Translations under genes and position numbers: made by a program
Shown: positions 54,270 to 64,000 of the stretch, in pieces
How the letters are laid out: each line of letters starts with the position of its first letter
Numbering within the stretch: the stretch's first letter is position 1
The notes under the pieces: generated by a model
The model's input: the letters and a program-made list of their open reading frames with translations, nothing else
Told to the model about the DNA's origin: nothing
The model's database searches: none
From: Sphingobacteriales bacterium
GTDB taxonomy: Bacteria > Bacteroidota > Bacteroidia > Chitinophagales > Chitinophagaceae
Direction: 5' to 3'
NCBI GenBank assembly: GCA_027484425.1
Contig: JAIXSZ010000014.1
Coordinates: forward strand, 62,001-126,000
DNA: 64,000 nt

Positions 54270-57200
54270 ATGAAAAGAAAGCTATTCTTAAAGCTATTGG
54301 GTATCAGCGCATTAATGGCAGCTGGTGCGCCTTCCCAAGCACAGATATCTCTGTTGCAAGATTACAAAAATTACAATTCAGCACCTATTGGCACCTATCA
54401 GGGAATCAATTTCCGTGAGGCGGGATTTTCTGGTCTTTATGCCATACCAGGAACGGATGGTAAAGAATTTTGGGTATGTTCGGACAGAGGTGTAAACGTG
54501 GATGCAGCTAACGCTAATCCATCTAGCTGTCGTCCTACGTATGATAAGATATATGCCTTCCCTAACTATGCGCCTAAAATACATAGAATTCGTCTAAGAG
54601 GTGATTCTGTTCAGATCTTACAGACTATTACCATGAAGCGCCCAAATGGCACAAATGCGACTGGTATCATTAACCCTACAGGTTTTGGTAGTACTGCAGC
54701 AGAAATAGCAAGTACTGATACAGTACAAGATTGTGCTAACTTCTCTGCTAGAACCACTTCGAAAGATGTTTGGGGTATTGATGCCGAAGGTATCGTAGTA
54801 GACAGAGAAGGTAACTTCTGGATATGTGAAGAAGGAGGACCAACCATTTGGAAATTGAACCCCAACGGTGTAGTAGTTAAAAGATACACACCTTATGCTA
54901 CCCTTCCAGGTGCTGAGCCACAAGATGTAGCTATTGACACTGCATTCGGATACAGAAAAAACAATCGTGGTTTCGAAGGTATTACTATAGCACCAAACGG
55001 TAAAATATATGCTATCATACAGAGCCCATTGCTGTACCCTACAAGAACAGTGGGTGAAGCTACACGTGTGCACAGAATACTGGAAATAAATCCAGTAACC
55101 AATGCAACTCGTATGTTTGCTTACCTGAATGACGGTATCATAGGTGCATCAGGTTCTAACCAGATACGTCTTAGAGATTGGAAAATAGGTGATATGGCTG
55201 CTATCAACGACAGTACCTTCCTAGTAATGGAAGCTGCTCTAAGGGGCACATCTGACTTTAAGAGAATCTACAAAATAAACATCAATGGTGCTACAGTTGT
55301 AAACTCTGGTCTGTACAGTGGTGTTACAATGGAAGCACTGGTTGACTCAGCTGGTTTGGCTGCCAATAGCATCGTGCCTGTATCTAAAACCTTGTTTATG
55401 AACGTTCTGGCTTCTGGCTGGGATCCAGCTCTAGACAAAGCTGAAGGGTTGGCTATACTAAATGACAGTACAATTTTCATAGGTAATGATAATGATTATG
55501 GTCAGTTTTCTGCTTTAGAAAATGGCATAGCTACTGCAACAACTAATCTGAGCCATGTAGTAAAATATGGCTTGAGAGGCAGCAACAAATTAGTAGGATT
55601 CTCTCCTATTGGCAGCAACCTTATCCCTGGCGTAACTGGTCCTAGCACTGCAGGTACACCATATATGGTACCTACAATAGCTGGTGCATCATTCACTTCA
55701 TTACTTACAGCTGGTGAGAGTGTTGGTGGCTACAAGTTAGCTGGTATAGGTGATGGTATGGGTGCTTTTGACAATGGTGATGGTACCTTTACAGCGTTAT
55801 TGAACCATGAAATCGGCAATACAACAGGTGCTGTAAGAGCTCACGGATCTATAGGTGCTTTTGTTTCTAAATGGATCATCAAAAAATCTGACTTATCAAT
55901 AGTTAGTGGAAGTGACCTGATACAAACTGCAAACATTTGGAACACTGCTACGTCAAGTTACATTGCATACAATGCAGCTTTCCCATCTACAACAGCAGCA
56001 TTTGGAAGATTTTGTTCTGCAGATCTTCCAGAAGTATCTGCGTTCTACAATAGTGTAACAGGAAAAGGTACTACAGCTCGCATCTTTATGAATGGTGAAG
56101 AAATAGGTAGTGAAGGTCGTGCTTTCGGTCATATAGCTACAGGTCCTAACGCTGGTAAAACTTACGAATTACCTTATTTAGGTAAATTCTCTTGGGAGAA
56201 CGCTGTAGCTAGTCCTTTAGAAAGCGATACTACAGTAGTAATAGGTCTTGATGACGCTACTCCGGGTCAGGTATATGTGTATGTAGGTACAAAATCTACT
56301 ACAGGGTCAGATGTAGACAAAGCAGGTTTGAATGGCGGTAAATTATATGGTGTAAAAGTAACAGGTTTGGTAGCTGAGACTAGTAGCTCTGTTCCAGCAG
56401 CAGGCACTGGTTTCACTCTTGCTGATTTAGATTTTGTACACAATATTACAGGTTCTGCCCTAAACACACTGAGTAACACATTGGGAGTAACCACTTTCTT
56501 GCGTCCTGAAGATGGTGCATGGGATCCTAAGAATCCTAACGATTTCTATTTCGTTACTACTAACTCATTTACAAGCCCTAGTCGTCTATGGAGATTGCGT
56601 TTTAATAATGCTGCAAACCCTACTGCTGGTGGAACTATTACTGCAGTGCTTGATGGTACTGAAGGTCAGAAAATGTTGGATAATATGACAATCGATAATT
56701 ACGGTCATATACTCCTGCAAGAAGATCCAGGTGGTAATAATCACCTTGCTAAAGTATGGGAATATAAAATAGCTACAGACGTGCTGAAATTGGTAGGATC
56801 TCATGATAGTACTAGATTTTTACCAAGTGGTGCTAATTTCCTAACTATTGATGAAGAATCATCTGGCATCATAGATATGGAAAACATCCTAGGTCCAGGT
56901 ATGTTCCTTCTTTACGATCAGACTCACTACCCTATACCCGGCGAAGTGGTAGAAGGTGGACAGATGTTGACTTTCTTCAACCCCGGTACTTTCAATGCTG
57001 CTCCAGAAGTAAATGTAACTGGTAACTCATTAAATATTGCTGATGGAACTACAGCTACATCGACTACCAATTTCACTAACTTCGGTGATGTTAGTACTGG
57101 TGGCAGTGATACTGCAATCTTTGTAATACGCAATACAGGCGCTGGTACATTGAGAATTTCAGGAATCAATTTCTCAGGTACAAATGCATCAGAGTTTACT

Positions 57201-58028
57201 GTGGCTTCTTCTACAATATTCCCATTGAGCGTAGGATCAGGTTCTACTCAAACGTTATCTATACGTTTTGCACCAATGGCGTCTGGAAGCAGAACTGCGA
57301 CCGTACATATACTCAGCAACGATGCTAACGAATCAAATTATGATTTCGCATTGAGCGGTACTGGCTTAGAAATACCAGAAATCAACCTGCAAGGTAACAG
57401 CACCAACATACTAGATGGTGATGCCACATCTGGTAGCACTAACAACACTGATTTTGGTAATTCAAACGTAGGAACAGCTATTTCTAAAGTGTTTGTAATA
57501 CAAAATACAGGTCTTGGTAATCTTACTGTTACAGGTATCAACTTCACAGGTGCTAATGCTTCAGACTTTGCAATTACAGGTACTCCTACTTTCCCTGTAA
57601 CTATTGCTAGTGCTGCTAGCTACAGCGTAACAGCTACATTTAACCCAAGTGCATTAGGTTCAAGAAATGCTACCATGAACATAAATAGTAATGATGCAGA
57701 TGAATCATTGTATGATTTTGCAGTAAGTGGTAACGGAGTTCCTAGCCTTAGTGTTAGTACTTTGAGCAACCTTTCATCAATGAAAGTATTCCCTAACCCT
57801 ACCAACAACACTGCAACACTACAAGTGGAACTGGTAAAAGCTGGAAATCTCAGTGTAACATTAGTAGACGTACAAGGAAAACAAGTAATACCAACCATTG
57901 CAAAAGAATTGAAAGCTGGTATGCATAGTTTTGAACTGAATACTTCTTCTTTACAGAACGGTGTTTACTTCTTACAGATAGCTGATGGTACTGCTAACAC
58001 TAACTACAAACTGGTGATAATGCACTAA
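54270..58028 (+). CDS. Large secreted phytase/esterase-like protein with T9SS sorting domain
   Basis: The 1252-residue product has a signal peptide (LLGISALMAAGAPSQAQ). Residues about 40-440 resemble the esterase-like/phytase-like beta-propeller family (GFSGLYAIPGTDGKEFWVCSDRG ... GFEGITIAPNGKIY). Residues about 470-900 resemble PhoX/DUF839-type phosphatase propeller sequence (GDGTFTALLNHEIGNTTG ... GLDDATPGQVYVYVG ... EDGAWDPKNPNDFYFVTT). Two choice-of-anchor-D Ig-like domains follow (near 910-1015 and 1025-1130), then a T9SS type A signal (VFPNPTNNTATL ... GVYFLQI). It is probably a secreted phosphate-releasing enzyme. The link to phosphate is inference; the domain order is seen. Confidence 0.85.
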   Translation: MKRKLFLKLLGISALMAAGAPSQAQISLLQDYKNYNSAPIGTYQGINFREAGFSGLYAIPGTDGKEFWVCSDRGVNVDAANANPSSCRPTYDKIYAFPNYAPKIHRIRLRGDSVQILQTITMKRPNGTNATGIINPTGFGSTAAEIASTDTVQDCANFSARTTSKDVWGIDAEGIVVDREGNFWICEEGGPTIWKLNPNGVVVKRYTPYATLPGAEPQDVAIDTAFGYRKNNRGFEGITIAPNGKIYAIIQSPLLYPTRTVGEATRVHRILEINPVTNATRMFAYLNDGIIGASGSNQIRLRDWKIGDMAAINDSTFLVMEAALRGTSDFKRIYKININGATVVNSGLYSGVTMEALVDSAGLAANSIVPVSKTLFMNVLASGWDPALDKAEGLAILNDSTIFIGNDNDYGQFSALENGIATATTNLSHVVKYGLRGSNKLVGFSPIGSNLIPGVTGPSTAGTPYMVPTIAGASFTSLLTAGESVGGYKLAGIGDGMGAFDNGDGTFTALLNHEIGNTTGAVRAHGSIGAFVSKWIIKKSDLSIVSGSDLIQTANIWNTATSSYIAYNAAFPSTTAAFGRFCSADLPEVSAFYNSVTGKGTTARIFMNGEEIGSEGRAFGHIATGPNAGKTYELPYLGKFSWENAVASPLESDTTVVIGLDDATPGQVYVYVGTKSTTGSDVDKAGLNGGKLYGVKVTGLVAETSSSVPAAGTGFTLADLDFVHNITGSALNTLSNTLGVTTFLRPEDGAWDPKNPNDFYFVTTNSFTSPSRLWRLRFNNAANPTAGGTITAVLDGTEGQKMLDNMTIDNYGHILLQEDPGGNNHLAKVWEYKIATDVLKLVGSHDSTRFLPSGANFLTIDEESSGIIDMENILGPGMFLLYDQTHYPIPGEVVEGGQMLTFFNPGTFNAAPEVNVTGNSLNIADGTTATSTTNFTNFGDVSTGGSDTAIFVIRNTGAGTLRISGINFSGTNASEFTVASSTIFPLSVGSGSTQTLSIRFAPMASGSRTATVHILSNDANESNYDFALSGTGLEIPEINLQGNSTNILDGDATSGSTNNTDFGNSNVGTAISKVFVIQNTGLGNLTVTGINFTGANASDFAITGTPTFPVTIASAASYSVTATFNPSALGSRNATMNINSNDADESLYDFAVSGNGVPSLSVSTLSNLSSMKVFPNPTNNTATLQVELVKAGNLSVTLVDVQGKQVIPTIAKELKAGMHSFELNTSSLQNGVYFLQIADGTANTNYKLVIMH

Positions 58029-58062
58029 TAATGCATTAGTCAATGCGTTAAAACAAAAATGA

Positions 58063-58096
58063 GGGGTTTGCCGAAAAAATCGGCAAACCCCTTTTG
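58063..58096 (+). terminator. Intrinsic terminator
   Basis: GGGGTTTGCCGA (58063-58074) pairs perfectly with TCGGCAAACCCC (58080-58091), followed by TTTTGTGTTTT. It lies 34 bp after the phytase-like stop. Confidence 0.88.
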
Positions 58097-58200
58097 TGTT
58101 TTGGAAATTAACCAGTATTTAATATTAAGTAAACATTGCAGCAACAGTAAGAAAATATGTTTGCTAGCCACAGTAATAAATACAGAAGCACAACTTGTAT

Positions 58201-60123
58201 ATGCGAAGAAGAATAGTGAAAAGTGGATTTTGGGTAATAATAGCGTGTATCATTCTTTCCTTCAGCCACGACCAAAGTTTAAATTACAGCCAACATTACA
58301 ATAGGAAAATAATTTTTTTCAGCCGCACTGAAAACGAACTATTAAGCTTTGTAAACAATCAGAAATCGTTGGACAGTAGCAATATTCTAGCCATTAAGGC
58401 TAAAATAGATAGTACACGCAAGACGATGAAAACAGTTGATTTCTGGTTAAGATATCTTGATCCTTTGGCTTACAAAAACATCAATAGTCCTCTGCCTGTA
58501 GAATGGGAAACCGAAGTTTTTGAGAAATTTGAAAAACCCTACAAACGAATAGGAGCAGGGCTAACGTTATCATATCTATACCTAGATGAACCCAACCCCA
58601 ATAGAGATACATTGGCGGCCTACATTACTAAAGCTATCACAGCTACAGATGGATACCTAAATGACTCAATTACTGGCAATATAATTACTTACCATCACTT
58701 TTACTTGTGCAACAGATTGTATCTCCTAAATTTGGCAGCGATATACACCACCGGATTTGAGTGCCCTAACACCGATGCCGTAATCCCTGAGTTAAAAAAT
58801 ATGATAGGTGCAGTAAACGGCATCTATGCCTCATTCAATAGTAGTTTTCCTGCTACAGCTCTACCTGATACCTATACCATACTTGCACAAAAAATGCAAA
58901 CCTTTGTCGCTGCTCAGCCTAATGATTATACACAGTTTGACCACTATACTTTTATAAAAAACTATGTAAACCCACTGTTTGCCATTAATCAAGAATTGAT
59001 ACTAAAATATAGCGTGACCAGCAGAAGTAATATTGATTACTCATTGAACAAAAAGGCAACTTCAATTTTCGACAAAAATCTATACAATGGGCAGAATGCA
59101 AAGGGTATATACCTTAGGGTGAAAGACTCTGCTACACTAGCTGAAATAGAACATGTTGGCAAATTACTGTTTTACGACCCCATATTATCTGGCAACAATA
59201 TGCGTAGCTGCGGTTCGTGTCATAAACCTACCCAATATTTTACCGACACTACTATACGAACAGCGGTTAACTTTACCCGTACTGGTCAACTTGCCCGCAA
59301 TACACCATCCCTTATCAATGCTGGCTACAACCATCTATTAATGCTCGATGGCAAACATATAAGCATGCAAAACCAGGGAAAAGATGTGATAACAAACGCT
59401 GATGAAATGGCTGGCGACGAAAATAAAATATTAAAAAAAGTATTAAGCTGTACCGAATACAAAAACACATTCAAGGGACTACTAAAACATACTCCACAAG
59501 AGCCAGAAATAACATTTGAACATATAGTATCGGCGATATCTTATTACTACAACAAATTTAGCCTGTTTTCAGCACCTTTTGACGATGCAATGAATCAATT
59601 GAAGACATTGAATTCGCAGGAAATTGCAGGATTTAATCTTTACATGAGCAAGGCTCAATGTGGTACATGTCATTTCGTGCCACAATTCAACGGAGTAAAA
59701 CCACCGTATGTAGGATCAGAATTTGAAGTATTGGGAGTACCTAATGATACTGGATATACATCGCTGAGCCCTGACAAAGGTAGATATGGTATCAATGCTG
59801 CTACCGAAACACAAAATGCTTTTAGGACGGGTAGCATAAGGAATGCTAGTTACACAGCCCCATACATGCATAATGGAGTTTTTAAAAATATGGAACAAGT
59901 GATAGACTTTTACGATGGAGGAGGAGGCGCTGGTAGAGGACTAGTTGTAACAAATCAAACATTATCGTCAGATTCTCTACATCTTTCAAAATCAGAAAAG
60001 GCGAATTTGATTGCTTTTATTCAAAGTTTAAATGAACAGATAGAATTCGAAGCACCGCCAAAAACATTACCAAAATCAAAATTAAAAGCACTCAATAACC
60101 GCAAGCCTATTGGCGAATACTAA
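58201..60123 (+). CDS. Di-haem cytochrome c peroxidase / MauG-like protein
   Basis: The 640-residue product (start ATG 58201) has an N-terminal membrane or signal segment (GFWVIIACIILSFS) and two haem-binding CxxCH motifs, CGSCH at 337-341 and CGTCH at 487-491, in the arrangement of bacterial cytochrome c peroxidase (FYDPILSGNNMRSCGSCH, RNTPSLINAGYN, SYTAPYMHNGVFKNMEQVIDFYDGG). The N-terminal ~300 residues are helical and recall the imelysin-like fold found fused to this family. It acts in the periplasm and reduces peroxide or oxidises a partner. It is 5 bp upstream of a small cytochrome c lipoprotein that may donate electrons. Confidence 0.9.
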   Translation: MRRRIVKSGFWVIIACIILSFSHDQSLNYSQHYNRKIIFFSRTENELLSFVNNQKSLDSSNILAIKAKIDSTRKTMKTVDFWLRYLDPLAYKNINSPLPVEWETEVFEKFEKPYKRIGAGLTLSYLYLDEPNPNRDTLAAYITKAITATDGYLNDSITGNIITYHHFYLCNRLYLLNLAAIYTTGFECPNTDAVIPELKNMIGAVNGIYASFNSSFPATALPDTYTILAQKMQTFVAAQPNDYTQFDHYTFIKNYVNPLFAINQELILKYSVTSRSNIDYSLNKKATSIFDKNLYNGQNAKGIYLRVKDSATLAEIEHVGKLLFYDPILSGNNMRSCGSCHKPTQYFTDTTIRTAVNFTRTGQLARNTPSLINAGYNHLLMLDGKHISMQNQGKDVITNADEMAGDENKILKKVLSCTEYKNTFKGLLKHTPQEPEITFEHIVSAISYYYNKFSLFSAPFDDAMNQLKTLNSQEIAGFNLYMSKAQCGTCHFVPQFNGVKPPYVGSEFEVLGVPNDTGYTSLSPDKGRYGINAATETQNAFRTGSIRNASYTAPYMHNGVFKNMEQVIDFYDGGGGAGRGLVVTNQTLSSDSLHLSKSEKANLIAFIQSLNEQIEFEAPPKTLPKSKLKALNNRKPIGEY

Positions 60124-60128
60124 GAAAC

Positions 60129-60494
60129 ATGAATAAACATAAAGTAATAGCATTATTAATTTCCACTTTAACAATAACTTCTTGTATAACAAGTAAGTCA
60201 AAAATAACGTATGATTTTCCTGCTGCTATGGCAGCTGATGTGCGCGAAGGATACATAAAACAATGGGAAAAAGGGAAATCATTATATGAACTAAACTGTG
60301 CAAAATGCCACAACACTACTGTAAAAGGAAAAACAATAGTGCCTGACTTTACTGAGAGCCAACTAGTGGGCTACACACTGAGGGTGACCAACCAAAAACA
60401 CGAAGCTGCTTTAACAGATGAGTCGGTAACTGAAGAAGAGCTTGGACAGATTATGACTTTTCTGACTTACAAGAAGAAAAATAAAGTGAAATAA
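60129..60494 (+). CDS. Small cytochrome c lipoprotein
   Basis: The 121-residue product has a lipoprotein signal with Cys19 (TITSC), then a haem-binding CAKCH motif at residues 57-61 and helical C-terminus. No clear distal Met ligand is obvious, so the sixth ligand is uncertain. It starts 5 bp after the peroxidase stop, so the two genes are co-transcribed and probably form an electron-transfer pair at the periplasmic face. Confidence 0.87.
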   Translation: MNKHKVIALLISTLTITSCITSKSKITYDFPAAMAADVREGYIKQWEKGKSLYELNCAKCHNTTVKGKTIVPDFTESQLVGYTLRVTNQKHEAALTDESVTEEELGQIMTFLTYKKKNKVK

Positions 60495-60522
60495 ATATTT
60501 TACCTCAAAGAATTTATTTCAG

Positions 60523-60744
60523 TTACTGACCAATACTTTCAAGATATAACAACTCTACTTTTTTGCGAGCCCATTCTGTTTTTCTTAAAAATTTAAGGCT
60601 AGAACTGATGCTGGGATTGTCAAAAAAACAATTGATGCGAATGCGTTCATTCATCACCTCCCAACCGTAATGGGCTACAAGGTGCTTTAGAATTTGCTCT
60701 AAAGTTACACCATGTAATGGATTATTTTTCTGTGTTTCTGCCAT
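60523..60744 (-). CDS. VF530-like DNA-binding protein (DUF2132)
   Basis: The 73-residue product matches the VF530/DUF2132 pattern: [34 protein letters not shown], then [21 protein letters not shown]. The family binds double-stranded DNA; its role is not established. It is a single gene on the minus strand. Confidence 0.92.
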   Translation of the reverse strand: MAETQKNNPLHGVTLEQILKHLVAHYGWEVMNERIRINCFFDNPSISSSLKFLRKTEWARKKVELLYLESIGQ

Positions 60745-60781
60745 TGTAACTACAGCTTAATAAAATAGTGGAAAAAGTCTG

Positions 60782-61684
60782 TTACTGATAAACGTACTCA
60801 TGTGTGGTAGTATGCTTACCAGCATAAAAATATTGTGTTTCTGCGATTTTGCCTTCAGCATTATATTTTGTTACCGTTTTCTCAAACTGTTTGTACCTGC
60901 TTAGGTCATTTTTGAGGTATGCCCCCCAGTTCGTAGGTATATTGCTTTTGCAGCCACCACCATCAAAATCTTCAATATGCATCCATAATGCCACATCTAC
61001 TACCCTACCCTGTTCGTCTTTTTTGTACACATTTATCAACGGATGTTTTCTATCGCACATCCATGAATACTCTCTGTATTCATTGCCATAATATTCATAC
61101 TTGGTAATGATACAAAAGTCATCATTAGCACTACAGCTGCGGATGCTATCTCCCATCAATCTGCCACCTTGATCATAAATAAGATATTCACGTGTATTGG
61201 CCCCATAGGTACCCGCCTTTTCAACAATTCTGTTACCATTGTCGTAAGTGTAATTAACAGTGTTTCTGAAACTTCCTGGCTTCTTTCCGGGTTCTCTTTT
61301 TTTGAGGTGCTTTACAGATGTTTCTCGCTCTAGTCTATTAGTAATACTATCATAATAATAAAAAGTCTTTGACGAGTCAATGTGAGCACCTGTAAGGTCA
61401 TCAGTGTTAGTAACAACAGTTTTTATGAGTTGTGTATCGTCAAAGTAATAATAATCATAAATGCCATCTTCACGTTGGCAATACATTGTGTTGGTATTTT
61501 CAAGAAACACATAATATCCTTTCACAACTTCTTTGGTTAGTTTACCCCATTCGTTATAATAGCTGGTTTGAACCTTTTTCTTCTTTGCTTCTTCACCTAC
61601 AGGATATTGGTATATAGTGCATACTCGCTGTGCAATAGCACAAGAATGCATCAAAACCATTAGTATTAATATTTGGAGCTTCAT
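60782..61684 (-). CDS. Secreted YD-repeat-like hypothetical protein
   Basis: From ATG 61684 (MKLQILILMVLM) the product has 300 residues with a signal peptide ending near SCAIAQ. The mature part has short repeats such as NYTYDNGNRIVEKAG, YLIYDQGGRLMGD, VYKKDEQGRVVDVA and TKYNAEGKIAET that resemble single YD/RHS-like beta-hairpins, but no RHS core or toxin tip. An in-frame ATG at 61717 would add 11 residues. It is probably a small surface or periplasmic protein; the role is unknown. Confidence 0.75.
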   Translation of the reverse strand: MKLQILILMVLMHSCAIAQRVCTIYQYPVGEEAKKKKVQTSYYNEWGKLTKEVVKGYYVFLENTNTMYCQREDGIYDYYYFDDTQLIKTVVTNTDDLTGAHIDSSKTFYYYDSITNRLERETSVKHLKKREPGKKPGSFRNTVNYTYDNGNRIVEKAGTYGANTREYLIYDQGGRLMGDSIRSCSANDDFCIITKYEYYGNEYREYSWMCDRKHPLINVYKKDEQGRVVDVALWMHIEDFDGGGCKSNIPTNWGAYLKNDLSRYKQFEKTVTKYNAEGKIAETQYFYAGKHTTTHEYVYQ

Positions 61685-61717
61685 TGGGTATGTAATATGA
61701 GTACTAATATACAACAT

Positions 61718-61744
61718 AAAAGCCGCCTGAAAATGGCGGCTTTT
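61718..61744 (-). terminator. rpoC terminator
   Basis: AAAAGCCGCC (61718-61727) pairs with GGCGGCTTTT (61735-61744), flanked by A and T runs. It lies about 50 bp past the rpoC stop in the minus direction and ends the rpoBC transcript. Confidence 0.85.
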
Positions 61745-61796
61745 ATGCTTTTGTTATTCTCTACTAGTAGAGCATTGTAAGCTATAGATAGTAGAA

Positions 61797-64000
61797 CTAT
61801 TCTTCGTCGTCAAACTGTAGTACATCTTTGTTTGCCATCAGCAGTTCAAACTCTTCTTTAGAGCCCACTACCAGATCATCAAACTCACGCATACCAGTAC
61901 CCGCAGGTATTAAATTACCAGTGATAACGTTTTCTTTAAGACCTACCAGTGAATCTGCTTTACCATTGATGGCAGCCTGAGAAAGTACTTTGGTAGTTTC
62001 CTGGAACGAAGCGGCTGATATCCAGCTCTGCGTGCCCAAAGAAGCTTTGGTAATACCAAGTAACATAGGAGAAGATGTAGCAGAGTTGGCATCGCGATAC
62101 TCTACCAACTTCCTGTCTGCACGACGTAGTGCACTGTTTTCCTCACGAAGTTCGCGAATAGTAACAATCTGACCTGGGTGTAACTTGTCTGAATCACCTG
62201 AATCCATTACTACTTTCTTGTCAAAAATCCAGTCGTTTTCGTCCATAAACTCAAACTTATCAACGATATCTTCTTCCAAGAATTTAGTATCTCCTGGGTC
62301 TACTATATTTACTTTACGCATCATTTGGCGAACGATAACCTCAATGTGCTTATCGTTGATTTTCACACCCTGTAAACGATAAACTTCCTGAATCTCGTTA
62401 ACTAGATATTCCTGAACCGCGAAAGGACCTTTGATGTTCAATATGTCGCTTGGCGTAGTAGCACCATCAGACAGTGAAGTACCAGCTTTCACAAAGTCAC
62501 CATCCTGAACCATGATATGGCGAGTAAGTGGCACCAAGTATTTCTTTACTAAACCTTCACGAGATTCTACAACTATTTCCCTATTACCACGTTTTACATT
62601 ACCAAAACCTACAACACCATCTATTTCAGCAACAACAGCAGGGTTGCTAGGGTTACGTGCTTCAAATAGCTCTGTTACCCTTGGCAGACCACCGGTGATA
62701 TCTCGGCTACGACCCATCACACGAGGAATCTTAACGAGTACCTGACCATTGTGAACTTCCTGATCTGGCTCTACTATGATATGCGAACCAACAGGCAAGT
62801 TGTACATTTTCTGCTCCTTGCCATCTACATATATAGAAGGTATTTTTGTTTTATCCTTAGTTTCAATAACTACCTTTTCGCGGTGACCGGTTTGTTCGTC
62901 AGCCTCTTCGCGATAAGTAACACCTTCTATTACTGCATCGAACCGAACCCTACCGCTAATCTCTGATATGATAACAGCATTAAATGGATCCCATGTGCAT
63001 ATAACATCTCCCTTTGCAACTTTTTTACCATTAGCAATCTTCAGTACAGAGCCATAAGGTATGTTGTTAGTAATCAGCAAACGATCATTAGCAACATCAA
63101 CTATTCTCACCTCACCCGTACGACCAATAACTACTATCTGATCTTCGCCTTCTGAATCCTTATACTTAGTGGTACGTAGACCATCAAACTGAATTGTACC
63201 GTCGAAACGAGCAACCAATTGAGATTCAATAGCCGAAGAGCCTGCAACACCACCCACGTGGAACGTACGAAGTGTAAGCTGTGTACCTGGCTCACCGATT
63301 GACTGAGCGGCTATAATACCCACTGAATCACCTTTCTGAGCCATGTAACCAGTTGCTAGGTTTTTGCCATAACACTTAGTACATACTCCTCTACGCAATT
63401 CGCAAGTAAGCACCGAGCGTATTTCTACAGTATCTATTGGGCTTTCTTCTATGCGTTGTGCTATATCTTCTGTAATCTCATCTCCTGCATGTGCAATTAG
63501 CTCATCGGTCAAAGGATCATAAATGTCATGAAGTGACGTGCGACCTAGTATACGATCATACAATGGTTCTACTACTTCTTCATTGTCTTTAAGCGCTGAT
63601 GTAGCTATACCACGTAGTGTACCACAATCTACACCATTGATTACTACATCCTGAGCCACATCCACCAAACGACGAGTAAGGTAACCCGCATCTGCCGTCT
63701 TAAGGGCGGTATCCGCCAGACCCTTACGAGCACCATGGGTAGAGATGAAGTACTCCAATACACTCAAACCAACTTTGAAGTTTGAAAGGATTGGGTTTTC
63801 AATGATTTCAGAACCAGATGAACCACTACGACGAGGTTTAGCCATCAGTCCTCTTAGACCAGCCAGCTGTTTTACCTGCTGTTTAGACCCACGCGCACCA
63901 GAATCAAGCATCATGTACACAGAGTTGAAGCCCTGCTTGTCAGCTGCCATTTCACGTATCAGCGTTTCAGTTACACGAGTATCTACGCGAGACCATACAT
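61797..64000 (-). CDS. rpoC: RNA polymerase beta' subunit, C-terminal part (gene runs off the window end)
   Basis: About 734 residues of beta' are visible. Conserved regions include the bridge-helix and trigger-loop area ([65 protein letters not shown]), a zinc-type cluster ([13 protein letters not shown]), [12 protein letters not shown], and the C-terminal [23 protein letters not shown]. The frame is open to the window end, so the ATG at 63950 is internal. Its stop at 61797 is followed by a terminator. No anomalies seen. Confidence 0.98.
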   Translation of the reverse strand, partial: VWSRVDTRVTETLIREMAADKQGFNSVYMMLDSGARGSKQQVKQLAGLRGLMAKPRRSGSSGSEIIENPILSNFKVGLSVLEYFISTHGARKGLADTALKTADAGYLTRRLVDVAQDVVINGVDCGTLRGIATSALKDNEEVVEPLYDRILGRTSLHDIYDPLTDELIAHAGDEITEDIAQRIEESPIDTVEIRSVLTCELRRGVCTKCYGKNLATGYMAQKGDSVGIIAAQSIGEPGTQLTLRTFHVGGVAGSSAIESQLVARFDGTIQFDGLRTTKYKDSEGEDQIVVIGRTGEVRIVDVANDRLLITNNIPYGSVLKIANGKKVAKGDVICTWDPFNAVIISEISGRVRFDAVIEGVTYREEADEQTGHREKVVIETKDKTKIPSIYVDGKEQKMYNLPVGSHIIVEPDQEVHNGQVLVKIPRVMGRSRDITGGLPRVTELFEARNPSNPAVVAEIDGVVGFGNVKRGNREIVVESREGLVKKYLVPLTRHIMVQDGDFVKAGTSLSDGATTPSDILNIKGPFAVQEYLVNEIQEVYRLQGVKINDKHIEVIVRQMMRKVNIVDPGDTKFLEEDIVDKFEFMDENDWIFDKKVVMDSGDSDKLHPGQIVTIRELREENSALRRADRKLVEYRDANSATSSPMLLGITKASLGTQSWISAASFQETTKVLSQAAINGKADSLVGLKENVITGNLIPAGTGMREFDDLVVGSKEEFELLMANKDVLQFDDEE

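Noticed and set aside
58059..58304. 81-residue open frame over the terminator and the start of the peroxidase gene
   Set aside because: It crosses a strong terminator, has no family-like sequence, and is out of frame with the real gene.
1..64000. CRISPR arrays
   Set aside because: No series of short direct repeats with unique spacers of equal length is present. The only tandem repeats are the 57-bp pair at 50541 and coding repeats.

Overview
The window looks like a chromosome segment of a Bacteroidota bacterium, most likely Chitinophagales/Chitinophagaceae-like. The evidence is a TonB receptor with an N-terminal carboxypeptidase-regulatory-like domain, two large secreted proteins with type IX secretion (T9SS) C-terminal signals, a bifunctional phosphoglucose/phosphomannose isomerase, DUF2807 and LA_2272-type surface proteins, and promoter-like TAnnTTTG boxes in place of a sigma70 -10. 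No taxonomic search could be run.

Left flank (1-25.4 kb), ordinary chromosome: 5' part of mutS, tdk, tRNA-Glu, tpiA, three small secreted or membrane proteins, an RmlD-like reductase, a glycosylasparaginase, then a minus-strand surface block (TonB receptor, GIN-domain lipoprotein, 14-15-residue repeat protein, DoxX/MauE-thioredoxin protein, eight-repeat Ig-like T9SS protein). Next come engB, a truncated-hemoglobin-like lipoprotein, and an overlapping plus-strand group (YfhO, acyltransferase, flippase, Kir-type K+ channel), then a YHS lipoprotein, yraN and the sugar-phosphate isomerase.

Middle (about 25.4-51.7 kb), a genomic island beside tRNA-Gln(UUG). A serine recombinase abuts the tRNA, and its frame runs antisense through the whole tRNA gene. 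Upstream of it lies a minus-strand mobile-element operon (excisionase-like HTH protein, two paralogous coiled-coil proteins, two small proteins) split by an IS110 element with a possible bridge-RNA leader. An RteC-like regulator is divergent from the cargo. The cargo is a two-gene Tc toxin system: a 3147-residue TcA and a 2363-residue fused TcB-TcC with an RHS core and a C-terminal tip carrying an HExxH motif in very AT-rich DNA. After it come a lipoprotein that may be its immunity partner, an orphan toxin-tip fragment with a frameshifted companion gene, and an IS1-family element with iterated left ends.

Right flank (51.7-64 kb), chromosome: an APC permease, a stand-alone receiver and HPt pair, a large phytase/esterase-like T9SS protein, a di-haem cytochrome c peroxidase with a small cytochrome c lipoprotein, a VF530-type DNA-binding protein, a YD-repeat-like secreted protein and the 3' part of rpoC.

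The most interesting unit is the island: a likely self-mobilising element that carries a complete Tc injection toxin (TcA pore/injector plus TcB-TcC cocoon) with signs of effector-tip replacement at its 3' end.
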